Source: 73-13 sp035556395 (GTDB taxonomy: Bacteria > Actinomycetota > Actinomycetes > Actinomycetales > Microbacteriaceae). From it: DNA of 23,729 nt. Location: positions 1 to 23,729 of the forward strand of contig DATMFB010000020.1 in NCBI GenBank assembly GCA_035556395.1, written 5' to 3'. Positions 6,835 to 13,653 of the stretch are shown here, one piece after another (position 1 is the stretch's first letter; each line of letters opens with the position of its first letter). The notes under the pieces are model-generated. The model was not told the origin of the DNA and did not search any database. It saw only the letters and a program-made list of their open reading frames with translations. The position numbers and the translations under genes are program-made.

Positions 6835-8131
6835 AGCGGCCGGCGGGCCAGGGGCGGGCGTCGTAGCCCGTGTAGAGCTGCTGGGGGCGGCCGATCTTCG
6901 TCTGCGGGTCGTTGATCGCCTCGCGCCAGTGGGCGACCCAGCCGGGCAGCCGGCCGATCGCGAACAGCACCGTGAACATCCGGGTCGGGAAGCCCATCGC
7001 CTTGTAGATGACGCCCGTGTAGAAGTCGACGTTCGGGTAGAGCTTGCGCTCGATGAAGTAGTCGTCGGTCAGCGCCGCCTGCTCGAGCTCCTTCGCGATG
7101 TCGAGCAGCGGGTCGTTGATGCCGAGATCGGCGAGCACCTCGTCGGCCGACTCCTTGACGAGCTTCGCGCGCGGATCGTAGTTCTTGTAGACGCGGTGGC
7201 CGAAGCCCATGAGCTTGACCCCGTCCTCCTTGCGCTTCACGCGGTCGATGAAGCGCTGGACGCCCTCGCCCGAGTCGCGGATCCGGCCGAGCATCGCGAG
7301 GACCGCCTCGTTCGCGCCGCCGTGGAGGGGTCCGTAGAGCGCGTTGATGCCCGCGGAGATGCTCGCGAACATGTTCGCCTCGGTCGAGCCGACGAGCCGC
7401 ACGGTCGACGTCGACGCGTTCTGCTCGTGGTCCTCGTGCAGGATGAGCAGCCGGTCGAGCGCCTTGACGAGGACCGGGTTGAGCTCGTAGACCTCCGCGA
7501 GGTTGCCGAAGTTGAGCTTGAGGAAGTTCTCGACGAAGGAGAGCGAGTTGTCCGGGTAGAGGAACGCCTGGCCGACCGCCTTCTTGTGCGAGTACGCCGC
7601 GAGCACGGGGAGCTTCGCGAGGAGACGGATCGTGTTGAGCTCGACCTTCTCCGGGTCGTGCGGGTCGAGGTCGTCCTCGTAGTAGGTGCTCAGCGCGCTC
7701 ACCGCGGATGAGAGGACCGACATGGGGTGCGCGGTGTGCGGGAGCGCCTGGAAGAAGCGCTTGAGGTCTTCGTGGATGAGCGTGTGGTGGCGGATCTTCT
7801 CATCGAACTCGCCGAGCTGGTCGGCGGTCGGCAGCTCGCCGTAGATGAGGAGCCAGGCGACCTCGAGGTAGGTCGAGTTCGCCGCGAGGTCCTCGATCGA
7901 GTAGCCCCGGTAGCGCAGGACGCCCTCGTCACCGTCGATGTAGGTGATCGCGCTGCGGGTCGACGCCGTGTTGACGAAGCCCTGGTCGAGCGTCGTGAGC
8001 CCGGTCTGCTTCGTGAGGCTCGAGATGTCGAGGGAGGACTTGCCCGCCGTCGCCGGGATGATCGGGAACTCGGCAGTCCCCCCCGGGAACTGCAACGTTG
8101 CGGTGTCCGTCCCGGTGGTCGCCTCAGTCAC
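6833..8131 (-). CDS. gltA: Citrate synthase
   Basis: 432 residues, type II citrate synthase of the TCA cycle, condensing acetyl-CoA and oxaloacetate. The catalytic triad is intact: His270 in GPLHGGANEA, His312 in MGFGHRVYKNYDPRA and Asp369 in PNVDFYTG, matching E. coli His264, His305 and Asp362. LHEDHEQNAST (231-241) is also typical. The N-terminal beta domain (1-60) is present, as in hexameric enzymes. An ATG four codons earlier (8143) keeps the frame, but I prefer GTG 8131: homologues start near TEATxG, and TATGCT lies seven bases before the GTG, which would place the upstream ATG inside the -10. The lipoprotein gene follows six bases after the stop; the DUF559-like gene lies upstream on the same strand. 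Confidence 0.95.
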   Translation of the reverse strand: MTEATTGTDTATLQFPGGTAEFPIIPATAGKSSLDISSLTKQTGLTTLDQGFVNTASTRSAITYIDGDEGVLRYRGYSIEDLAANSTYLEVAWLLIYGELPTADQLGEFDEKIRHHTLIHEDLKRFFQALPHTAHPMSVLSSAVSALSTYYEDDLDPHDPEKVELNTIRLLAKLPVLAAYSHKKAVGQAFLYPDNSLSFVENFLKLNFGNLAEVYELNPVLVKALDRLLILHEDHEQNASTSTVRLVGSTEANMFASISAGINALYGPLHGGANEAVLAMLGRIRDSGEGVQRFIDRVKRKEDGVKLMGFGHRVYKNYDPRAKLVKESADEVLADLGINDPLLDIAKELEQAALTDDYFIERKLYPNVDFYTGVIYKAMGFPTRMFTVLFAIGRLPGWVAHWREAINDPQTKIGRPQQLYTGYDARPWPAGR

Positions 8132-8138
8132 GGTTTCC

Positions 8139-8144
8139 AGCATA
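8139..8144 (-). promoter_or_regulatory. Putative leaderless-type -10 element of gltA
   Basis: TATGCT on the minus strand is followed by seven bases (GGAAACC) and GTG 8131. It overlaps the alternative ATG at 8143, which is the reason for choosing the GTG start. Confidence 0.45.
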
Positions 8145-8236
8145 TGGCAGTACGGCTACTGCCCGAATCGACGGAATTCCCGGCCCGGCATGGTGTCCAC
8201 TCCACAACTCCGCCCGTCCGCTTCCGCCGGGCCGAT

Positions 8237-8287
8237 GTGGACGCGAATGGTCGCGACGCGGCGTCGCGAGGAGCCATTCGCGTCCAC
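8237..8287 (+). repeat. 51-nt palindromic element, copy 1 (at the DUF559-like gene stop codon)
   Basis: Arm GTGGACGCGAATGG (8237-8250) pairs perfectly with CCATTCGCGTCCAC (8274-8287). An inner perfect stem TCGCGAC/GTCGCGA follows, with a small bulge. Total length 51 nt, identical to the two copies at 9303 and 9387. Its right edge is the G of the DUF559-like TAG stop (8287-8289). It may end transcription of that gene, but no T-tract follows. Confidence 0.9.
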
Positions 8288-9177
8288 TACGCGCGGATGG
8301 TCGCCGACAGGAGGGTCAGAACGTCATGGGCCAGCCGATCCGGCGCGGCGAGCAGGTGCTTGTCGACGCGGTGGTGCCGCCAGCCGTGCGCGCCGATGCG
8401 GTTGATCCGACCGATGTCGATGCGGAACTGCCGGGCATCCGCCCAGTGCTCGCGCCCCTCGTACTCGACGATGAGGCGCTGCTCGCGCCACACGAGATCC
8501 CCGTGGGCGATCACCGTCCCTCGATCGTCGATGATGACGCCATTGACCTCGGGCTCCGGCACGCCCCGTCGGACGAGGGCGAGGCGCAGCATCGTCTCGC
8601 GCCAGGAGTCGGTGCCGGGGCGCATCCACTCCAGCGCTGCGCGCAGCCGTCCCGCGCCCGGGCGGCCGGTGCTCGCCGCACGCTCGAGCTCGGCGAGCGT
8701 CGTGAGCGGTCCGCGCCGAGCGAGCAGCCCGTCCCCCATCGCGACGAGTTCGTCGACCGTGAGCGACGCGGCGAGATCGGTCCAGGTCTCGACCGGGTCC
8801 GTGACAACGAGCGCCGCCGAGCTGAGCGCGAGCCCGCGCCCGGCGCGCGCGACGTGTCCGATGATGCCGGGCCGGCGCATCGCACGACCGCCGCCGAGGG
8901 TCGTGACGTGCAGGCCCGGATCCCTCGTGCCCTCCGGCAGCCGGAGCCCGATCAGCGCGGCGGCGGTCAGATGGCTGAAGCAGTCGGCGGCGCGGAAGAC
9001 GGTCTGGAGCGCGGCGGCACGGTCGAGCAAGTCTGTAGGCGCAGTCGCCGACCTCACGCCGTGGAACGGGTTCGGCAGCCGGCGCAGCCCACCCCAGCTC
9101 ACACCCTCGCCGCGCGCCGCTGCGACCCGGAACGGGGCGCCGCCGTAGCCGAGCGGCAGCGAAGCGCGAGTGGGCAC
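8287..9177 (-). CDS. AbiEi-like/DUF559 protein with a Vsr-type endonuclease fold
   Basis: 296 residues. The N-terminal third (about 8-60: YGGAPFRVAAARGEGV, then LPNPFHGVRSA) resembles the winged-helix domain of AbiEi-like proteins. The C-terminal part (190-296) resembles DUF559, with a PD-(D/E)XK/Vsr-like core: Glu194 in SWRETMLRLAL, Asp227 in AHGDLVW, Glu238 and Glu240 in IVEYEGREHW, then RIDIGRINR and GWRHHRVD. Such proteins are frequent and multicopy in Microbacteriaceae and of unknown function; some are annotated as type IV antitoxin-like, but no AbiEii toxin is next to it. GTG 9177 is the likely start, with only a weak GAGGA upstream. One 51-nt palindrome abuts the stop and two lie upstream, so gene and repeats may be one unit. 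Confidence 0.75.
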   Translation of the reverse strand: MPTRASLPLGYGGAPFRVAAARGEGVSWGGLRRLPNPFHGVRSATAPTDLLDRAAALQTVFRAADCFSHLTAAALIGLRLPEGTRDPGLHVTTLGGGRAMRRPGIIGHVARAGRGLALSSAALVVTDPVETWTDLAASLTVDELVAMGDGLLARRGPLTTLAELERAASTGRPGAGRLRAALEWMRPGTDSWRETMLRLALVRRGVPEPEVNGVIIDDRGTVIAHGDLVWREQRLIVEYEGREHWADARQFRIDIGRINRIGAHGWRHHRVDKHLLAAPDRLAHDVLTLLSATIRA

Positions 9178-9302
9178 CCTGGCATCCTCGCGAGCGGCGG
9201 GCTCATCGCGTTCTCATCGGGTGCCGATTGTGGACGCTTCCCCGTCGCGCCCGACCTGTGGATGGCTCGGCCGCCGCGCCCGGCCCCGGCGATGCTGGTG
9301 AA

Positions 9303-9353
9303 GTGGACGCAAATGGTCCCTCTGCCGGCGCTGGCGGGACCATTTGCGCCCAC
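9303..9353 (+). repeat. 51-nt palindromic element, copy 2
   Basis: Left arm GTGGACGCAAATGGTCCC (9303-9320) pairs with GGGACCATTTGCGCCCAC (9336-9353) with one mismatch. The 15-nt centre contains GCC...GGC. Same length and arm consensus as copies 1 and 3, with an unrelated centre. Confidence 0.9.
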
Positions 9354-9386
9354 GCCAGGGTGCCCCAGCCCCGGGGCGCCGCCGGA

Positions 9387-9437
9387 GTGGACGCAAATGG
9401 TCGCCGGACCCGGCCCGGGAGGACCATTTGCGTCCAC
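9387..9437 (+). repeat. 51-nt palindromic element, copy 3
   Basis: Left arm GTGGACGCAAATGGTC (9387-9402) pairs perfectly over 16 bp with GACCATTTGCGTCCAC (9422-9437). The 19-nt centre is GC-rich and self-complementary in part. The element lies 33 nt from copy 2 in a REP-like cluster. Confidence 0.9.
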
Positions 9438-9517
9438 ACCGGCGCGGGTCAGGGCGAGCAGGCGGTTGCGGTACGGCGGCGCCGCGGAGGGGCCGAGACG
9501 CGCAGTCGGCGCCGGGC

Positions 9518-10612
9518 TCAGGCGAGGAGCTCGAGGCGGGCGACGGCGTCGCGGATCGCGGCGTCCGTCGCCGTGAACGCGACCCGGACGTGCTTCGCGC
9601 CCTTCGCACCGTAGAAGTCCCCCGGCGCCGCGAGGATGCCGAGGTCGGCGAGCAGCATGTGCGTCTCGCGCGAGCCCTCGCCGCGGGTCGCCCAGAGGTA
9701 GAGGCCGGCCGCGGACTCGTCGATGAAGAAGCCCGCGCGCTCGAGGCCCGACTTCAGCCGTCGCCGCCGCTCGCGGTAGCGCTCCCGCTGCGCCGCGACG
9801 TGCGCGTCGTCCCGGAAGGCCGCGGTCATCGCGTTCTGCACCGGGAGCGGCACCATGAGCCCGAGATGCTTGCGCACCGCGAGCACCTCGCCGATGAGCC
9901 GGCTGCAGCCGGCGACGATGCCTGCGCGGTAGCCGGCGACGTTCGACTGCTTGCTGAGCGAGTAGACGGCCAGAACGCCGGCGCGCGAGTCCCCGATGAC
10001 CGCCGGGTCGAGGATCGACGGGGTCGGGTCGGGGCCGGCCCAGTTGAGCTCCGCGTAGCACTCGTCGCCGACGATGACCGCCCCGAGCTCGCGCGCGCGG
10101 GCGACGGCGGCACGCAGCTCCGGCACGTCGAGGACGCGGCCGTCGGGGTTCCCGGGCGAGTTGAGCCAGACGAGCCGGGTGGACTCGGGCCAGGATGCCG
10201 GGTCGTCTGCCGGCAGCGCGGTCGCGCCGACCGCGACGGCCCCGACCTCGTACGTCGGGTACGCGAGCTCGGGGTGCACGACGGTGTCGCCGGGGCCGAG
10301 ACCGAGCGCGAGCGGGAGCAGCGCGATGAGCTCCTTGGAGCCGATCGAGGGGATGACGTGGTCGACGGTGAGTCCGGGGACGCCCCGGCGGCGCTCGAAC
10401 CAAGCCGCGACCGCTTCGCGGAGCTCGGGCGTCCCCGCGGTCGTCGGGTAGCCCGGCGCCCCCGCTGAGGCCGCGAGGGCCTCGGCGATCACCTCAGGCG
10501 TTGGGTCGACGGGTGAGCCGACCGAGAGGTCGATGAACCCGTCCGGATGCGACCGTGCCCGCGCGGCCGCATCGGCGATGGTGTCCCAGGGGAAGTCGGG
10601 GAGCGCGAGCAC
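9518..10612 (-). CDS. dapC: Succinyldiaminopimelate aminotransferase
   Basis: 364-residue fold-type I PLP aminotransferase that makes N-succinyl-LL-DAP from N-succinyl-2-amino-6-ketopimelate and glutamate, between DapD and DapE. Visible PLP features: GSKELI (91-96) at the phosphate-binding site, substrate/cofactor Asn in NSPGNP (151-156), Asp183 and Tyr186 in GDECYAELNW, Schiff-base Lys221 in SLSKQSNVAGYRAG, and the following Arg229. N-terminal FPWDTI and VGSPVDPTP are typical of actinobacterial DapC. The GTG start at 10612 shares one base with the TAG stop of the ferredoxin gene (TAGTG), implying translational coupling; the frame's open extension further upstream runs through the ferredoxin gene and is not real. 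Ferredoxin-dapC adjacency is a common actinobacterial arrangement. LL-DAP aminotransferase is a less likely alternative. Confidence 0.9.
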   Translation of the reverse strand: MLALPDFPWDTIADAAARARSHPDGFIDLSVGSPVDPTPEVIAEALAASAGAPGYPTTAGTPELREAVAAWFERRRGVPGLTVDHVIPSIGSKELIALLPLALGLGPGDTVVHPELAYPTYEVGAVAVGATALPADDPASWPESTRLVWLNSPGNPDGRVLDVPELRAAVARARELGAVIVGDECYAELNWAGPDPTPSILDPAVIGDSRAGVLAVYSLSKQSNVAGYRAGIVAGCSRLIGEVLAVRKHLGLMVPLPVQNAMTAAFRDDAHVAAQRERYRERRRRLKSGLERAGFFIDESAAGLYLWATRGEGSRETHMLLADLGILAAPGDFYGAKGAKHVRVAFTATDAAIRDAVARLELLA

Positions 10613-10932
10613 TAGCTGCCCTGGGGCGGAAGGGCCTTGATGACGGCGTGATCGTCGTGGATGACGCCGATCTTCGCGGCACCGCCCGGCGAGCCGATCT
10701 CGGCGAAGAACTCGACGTTCGCCGTGTAGTAGTCGGCCCACTGCGCCGGCAGGTCGTCCTCGTAGTAGATGGCCTCGACCGGGCAGACCGGTTCGCAGGC
10801 CCCGCAGTCGACGCACTCGTCGGGGTGGATGTAGAGCATCCGATCGCCCTCGTAGATGCAGTCGACCGGGCACTCGTCGACGCACGCGCGATCCTTGACG
10901 TCGACGCAGGCTTCGGCGATCACGTAGGTCAC
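10612..10932 (-). CDS. fdxA: 7Fe (3Fe-4S/4Fe-4S) ferredoxin
   Basis: 106 residues, matching the length of mycobacterial FdxA/FdxC. Cysteines at 9, 17 and 21 plus 25, and at 40, 43, 46 and 50, form the two cluster motifs (CVDVKDRACVDECPVDC and CVDCGACEPVC) of the 7Fe ferredoxin family. It is a soluble low-potential electron carrier. The start is GTG 10932, with AGAGGAG about six bases upstream, and homologues begin TYVIAE. It overlaps the preceding membrane protein gene by 4 nt (GTGA) and the following dapC by 1 nt, so the three genes form a tight operon. Its electron partner here is not evident; an iron box about 480 nt upstream controls the divergent efe operon. Confidence 0.93.
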   Translation of the reverse strand: MTYVIAEACVDVKDRACVDECPVDCIYEGDRMLYIHPDECVDCGACEPVCPVEAIYYEDDLPAQWADYYTANVEFFAEIGSPGGAAKIGVIHDDHAVIKALPPQGS

Positions 10933-11372
10933 GGATACTCCTCTGCAGGCTTCTCGGGCTCTCCAATCGTATCTCCGGCGCTCGTCGCGTTCCGCCTCGC
11001 GGCATGCCGACGAAGCGGCATCCGGGGCCAGGCGATCGTGATCAGCGCGGCGATCGGGGCCAGGATGAGCCAGGTCCAGCCGTATCCGTCGTCGGTCACG
11101 ATGACGCTGCCGCCGGGACCGGTGAAGGAGAGCGCGAGGATCGCGGCGATGAACCCGATCGCGCCGCCGACCGTCGGCCACCGGGTCTCCCAGAGCAGCC
11201 GCATGGCCGCGAGGAAGCCGACGGCGCACGCGATCCCGAGGACGATGCCGTAGGGGAAGTCGAAGCCGGCGACCGGCACCGTCGCGCGATGCGCCACCGT
11301 GAACAGCACGCCGATCGCCGCGCCGCAGACCGCGGAGACGAGGGCCGCGAGGGCGGTCATGAGGGACTGCAC
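10929..11372 (-). CDS. Small four-helix integral membrane protein (possibly DUF6113)
   Basis: 147 residues with four predicted membrane helices (about 6-28, 40-60, 67-85 and 99-115) and a charged C-terminal tail rich in Glu/Pro. No catalytic or transport motif is visible. A protein like this often precedes ferredoxin and dapC in Microbacteriaceae, where I recall the label DUF6113; that label is from memory and uncertain. GTG 11372 is the start, with no Shine-Dalgarno but TACGCT six bases upstream, so it is probably leaderless and first in the ferredoxin-dapC operon. The stop overlaps the ferredoxin GTG. It diverges from the efe iron operon. Confidence 0.7.
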   Translation of the reverse strand: MQSLMTALAALVSAVCGAAIGVLFTVAHRATVPVAGFDFPYGIVLGIACAVGFLAAMRLLWETRWPTVGGAIGFIAAILALSFTGPGGSVIVTDDGYGWTWLILAPIAALITIAWPRMPLRRHAARRNATSAGDTIGEPEKPAEEYP

Positions 11373-11378
11373 GCCACC

Positions 11379-11384
11379 AGCGTA
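11379..11384 (-). promoter_or_regulatory. Leaderless-type -10 element of the membrane protein-fdxA-dapC operon
   Basis: TACGCT on the minus strand is followed by six bases (GGTGGC) and GTG 11372. The matching -35 region (about 11402-11407) lies just beside the iron box at 11411-11429, so the box could in principle affect both directions. Confidence 0.5.
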
Positions 11385-11394
11385 GGCAACCGGC

Positions 11395-11422
11395 TTGCAT
11401 CACGCCTGAGTTAGGTTAGGCT
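11395..11422 (+). promoter_or_regulatory. Putative -35/-10 promoter of the efe operon
   Basis: TTGCAT (11395-11400), a 16-bp spacer and TAGGCT (11417-11422) form a plausible promoter. The -10 lies inside the iron box, so a bound repressor would block polymerase. TACCCT at 11422-11427 is an alternative -10. Confidence 0.45.
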
Positions 11423-11429
11423 ACCCTGC
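11411..11429 (+). promoter_or_regulatory. IdeR/DtxR-type iron box operator
   Basis: TTAGGTTAGGCTACCCTGC matches the known IdeR/DtxR consensus TTAGGTTAGGCTAACCTAA at 16 of 19 positions; the left half-site is perfect. It lies 56 nt upstream of efeU. In actinobacteria such boxes bind Fe(II)-loaded IdeR/DtxR and repress iron uptake genes, which fits an efe operon. Confidence 0.88.
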
Positions 11430-11484
11430 GCACAAGACGAATACCTGACCGGTGGCCAGGCCGACCAAGCCCAGAGAGGACCCC

Positions 11485-12351
11485 GTGCTGGCGAACCTCC
11501 TCATCGGCCTTCGCGAGGGCCTCGAGATGGGGATCGTCGTCGGGATCATCGTCGCATACCTCCGCAAGGTCGAGCGCACCGACGTGCTCCCCAAACTCTG
11601 GCTCGGGATCGGGATCGCCATCGCCGCCGCCCTCGGGTTCGGCGCCCTCCTGACATGGGGCCCGTACGGCCTCAGCTTCCAGGCGCAGGAGGCGATCGGC
11701 GGCGTCCTGTCGATCGTCGCCGTCGGCCTCGTCACCTGGATGATCTTCTGGATGGCGAGGAACGCCAGGAACCTCCGACGGGAGCTGCACGGCCGCCTCG
11801 ACGCCGCGCTCGTCGGCGGCGGCGTCGGCGGACTCGTCGTGATCGGCATCGTCGCCGTCGGCCGGGAGAGCATCGAGACCGCGCTCTTCCTCTGGGCCGC
11901 CGCGAAGTCGGAGAGCAACGCGCTGCTCGGCACGCTCGGCGCCGTCATCGGTCTGCTCGCCGCCGTCGTCATCAGCTGGCTCATCTACCGGGGCGCCGCC
12001 CGGATCGACCTCAGGCGCTTCTTCCTCTGGACGGGCGCGTTCCTCGTCGTCGTCGCGGCCGGGGTGCTGTCGTACGGGATCGGCGACCTGCAGGAGGCCG
12101 GCTGGCTGCCTGGCGTGAACCAGCCCGCATACAGCGTCGCCTGGCTCGTCCCGCCGACGAGCTGGTACGGCGCGCTGCTCGGTGGGCTCTTCAACTTCAA
12201 GCCCGAGCCCACCTGGCTGCAGGTGATCGGCTGGTGGGCGTACCTCGCGCCGGTGCTCACGGCGTTCCTCATCACGAGCCTGCGCCGAGGCGGCCCCGCC
12301 CCGCAGGCCGACTCCAGCCACCAGCCCGCCGTCTCCGCGAACACGCCCTGA
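11485..12351 (+). CDS. efeU: Iron permease EfeU (FTR1 family)
   Basis: 288-residue, about seven-helix membrane protein of the FTR1/EfeU family that moves iron across the cytoplasmic membrane. Both family motifs are present: REGLE at 10-14 in helix 1 and RESIE at 127-131 in helix 4, whose Glu residues carry iron. GDLQEAGWLPG (200-210) is typical near the last helices. The start is GTG 11485 (LANLLIGLREGLE) with AGAGAGGA four bases upstream; an in-frame GTG at 11452 would add eleven residues that homologues lack. First gene of efeUOB, directly below the iron box, so repression under iron sufficiency is expected. Its stop is followed by a small tandem repeat, then efeO. Confidence 0.93.
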   Translation: MLANLLIGLREGLEMGIVVGIIVAYLRKVERTDVLPKLWLGIGIAIAAALGFGALLTWGPYGLSFQAQEAIGGVLSIVAVGLVTWMIFWMARNARNLRRELHGRLDAALVGGGVGGLVVIGIVAVGRESIETALFLWAAAKSESNALLGTLGAVIGLLAAVVISWLIYRGAARIDLRRFFLWTGAFLVVVAAGVLSYGIGDLQEAGWLPGVNQPAYSVAWLVPPTSWYGALLGGLFNFKPEPTWLQVIGWWAYLAPVLTAFLITSLRRGGPAPQADSSHQPAVSANTP

Positions 12352-12378
12352 CGCCATCCACTGACTGCCATCCACTGA
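12349..12378 (+). repeat. Short tandem duplication at the efeU stop codon
   Basis: GCCATCCACTGA occurs at 12353-12364 and again at 12367-12378, a 14-nt period beginning at the efeU TGA. It duplicates a stop triplet much as seen after dapD. Confidence 0.6.
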
Positions 12379-12416
12379 ACACCAAGACGCACATCACGCA
12401 TTCGAGAAGGAGCCCC

Positions 12417-13631
12417 ATGTCCACCCCCCGCGTCCTCGCCGCCGCCACGGCGGTCGGCCTCACCGCCGTCGCCCTCGCCGGCTGCGTCCCGAACAACCCG
12501 ACCGGTGCGCGCCTCGCGGTCGCGATCACCGACGACACCTGCGTCGTCTCGGAGGCGACTGCGGCCGCCGGCAACATCACGTTCTCCATCGCGAACACCG
12601 GCACCGATGTGAACGAGTTCGAGATCTTCGCCGAGGACCAGCTGCGGATCGTCGGCGAGAAGGAGAACGTCACGCCGGGCCAGACGATCGACTACGTCGT
12701 CCAGCTGCAGCCGGGCACCTACTACACGGCCTGCAAGTTCCAGCAGATCGGCTCGCCCATCGGCGTCGCCGCGTTCACCGTCACCGGCGAGGCCGTCACG
12801 GTCGCCGCGGACGAGCAGGCGCAGATCGACCTCGCGGTCGCGAACTACATCGCCTACATCAAGTCGCAGACGGAGGAGCTCCTCCCCGCCGTCGAGGCGT
12901 TCGCCGCCGACTACGCGGCCGGGAACGACGACGCCGCGCGCGACGCGTTCGCCCTCGTGCGCTCCTACTACGAGCGCATCGAGCCGACCGCCGAGGCGTT
13001 CGGCGACCTCGACCCGAAGATCGACTACCGCGAGGTCGACGCCGTCGCCGAGGGCCTCGACTGGACCGGCTTCCACCGGATCGAGAAGGACCTCTGGGTC
13101 CCGGCCGAGGGCGACCTGAACTCGGATGGCGAGGACGCCTGGCTCGACTGGGAGCCGTCGACGCCCGCGCAGCGCCAGGCGTTCGCCGACGGCCTCGTCG
13201 CCGACGTCCAGGAGCTCTACGACCTCGTCCACGCGGCGGACTTCTCCGTCGGCATCGCCGACATCTCCAACGGCGCGATCGGCCTGCTCGACGAGGTCTC
13301 GGCCGGCAAGATCACGGGCGAGGAGGACTGGTGGTCGCACACCGACCTCGCCGACTTCGCCGCGAACGTCGACGGCGCGTGGGTCGCATTCGGCGTCGTC
13401 AAGGACATCGCCGCCTCGAAGGGCGAGGAGGGCGCGGCGCTCGTCGCGGACATCGAGTCCGAGTTCGAGGCGCTGCGCGCGCTGCTCGCGACCTACGGGA
13501 ACTTCGAGACCGGCTTCACCGCCTACGACCAGGTCACCAACACCGAGCGCCAGTGGCTCTCGGACGGGGTCAACGCCCTCGCCGAGCCGCTCTCGCAGCT
13601 GACCCACACGGTGCTCGGCATCGCGGAGTAG
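12417..13631 (+). CDS. efeO: EfeO: iron-binding lipoprotein with cupredoxin and M75 imelysin domains
   Basis: 404 residues. A lipoprotein signal with lipobox LAGC (Cys23) anchors it outside the membrane. Residues about 30-125 form the EfeO cupredoxin-like domain, with Cys42 in DDTCVV and Cys106 in YYTACKF. Residues about 133-404 form the peptidase-M75/imelysin domain with the metal-binding HxxE motif His220-Glu223 (GFHRIEKDLW). The protein is thought to capture and deliver iron to EfeU. AGAAGGAG just upstream of ATG 12417 is a strong Shine-Dalgarno. Full length for the two-domain type. It follows efeU by 65 nt and precedes efeB by 22 nt. Confidence 0.95.
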   Translation: MSTPRVLAAATAVGLTAVALAGCVPNNPTGARLAVAITDDTCVVSEATAAAGNITFSIANTGTDVNEFEIFAEDQLRIVGEKENVTPGQTIDYVVQLQPGTYYTACKFQQIGSPIGVAAFTVTGEAVTVAADEQAQIDLAVANYIAYIKSQTEELLPAVEAFAADYAAGNDDAARDAFALVRSYYERIEPTAEAFGDLDPKIDYREVDAVAEGLDWTGFHRIEKDLWVPAEGDLNSDGEDAWLDWEPSTPAQRQAFADGLVADVQELYDLVHAADFSVGIADISNGAIGLLDEVSAGKITGEEDWWSHTDLADFAANVDGAWVAFGVVKDIAASKGEEGAALVADIESEFEALRALLATYGNFETGFTAYDQVTNTERQWLSDGVNALAEPLSQLTHTVLGIAE

Positions 13632-13640
13632 TCGCTCCGC

Positions 13641-13646
13641 GATAAT
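13641..13646 (+). promoter_or_regulatory. Putative -10 element directly upstream of efeB
   Basis: GATAAT followed by seven bases and ATG 13654, with no Shine-Dalgarno in the 22-nt gap. This would allow an internal leaderless efeB transcript in addition to the operon message. Confidence 0.35.
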
Positions 13647-13653
13647 CGCTGTC

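Larger units (their letters stand above)
9178..9517. other. 340-nt intergenic region between dapC and the DUF559-like gene
   Basis: No coding potential that I believe. It holds two 51-nt palindromes (9303-9353 and 9387-9437), a lone half-arm-like GTGGACGC at 9229-9236, and CCTGTGGAT (9255-9263), a partial DnaA-box-like motif. Next to dapC, GGCGCC occurs at 9478 and 9508 and could pair as a weak hairpin after the dapC stop. No clear promoter for the DUF559-like gene is visible. Confidence 0.6.

Noticed and set aside
5258..7711. 817-codon plus-strand open frame across the oxidoreductase, lipoprotein and gltA genes
   Set aside because: Runs through genes on both strands in a different frame, with low-complexity Arg-rich sequence; not a real gene.
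8237..8287. Classical rho-independent terminator for the DUF559-like gene
   Set aside because: The same element occurs twice upstream of the gene, and no T-tract follows, so a repeat family explains it better; termination may be a side effect.
8287..9177. Type IV toxin-antitoxin pair
   Set aside because: The protein looks partly AbiEi-like, but no AbiEii-type toxin gene is adjacent on either side.
9303..9437. CRISPR array
   Set aside because: Only two nearby copies, each itself a full palindrome with a different centre, and no cas genes; the layout is REP-like.
12417..13631. EfeM (single-domain) rather than EfeO
   Set aside because: Both the N-terminal cupredoxin-like domain and the M75 domain are present, so EfeO is the right name.
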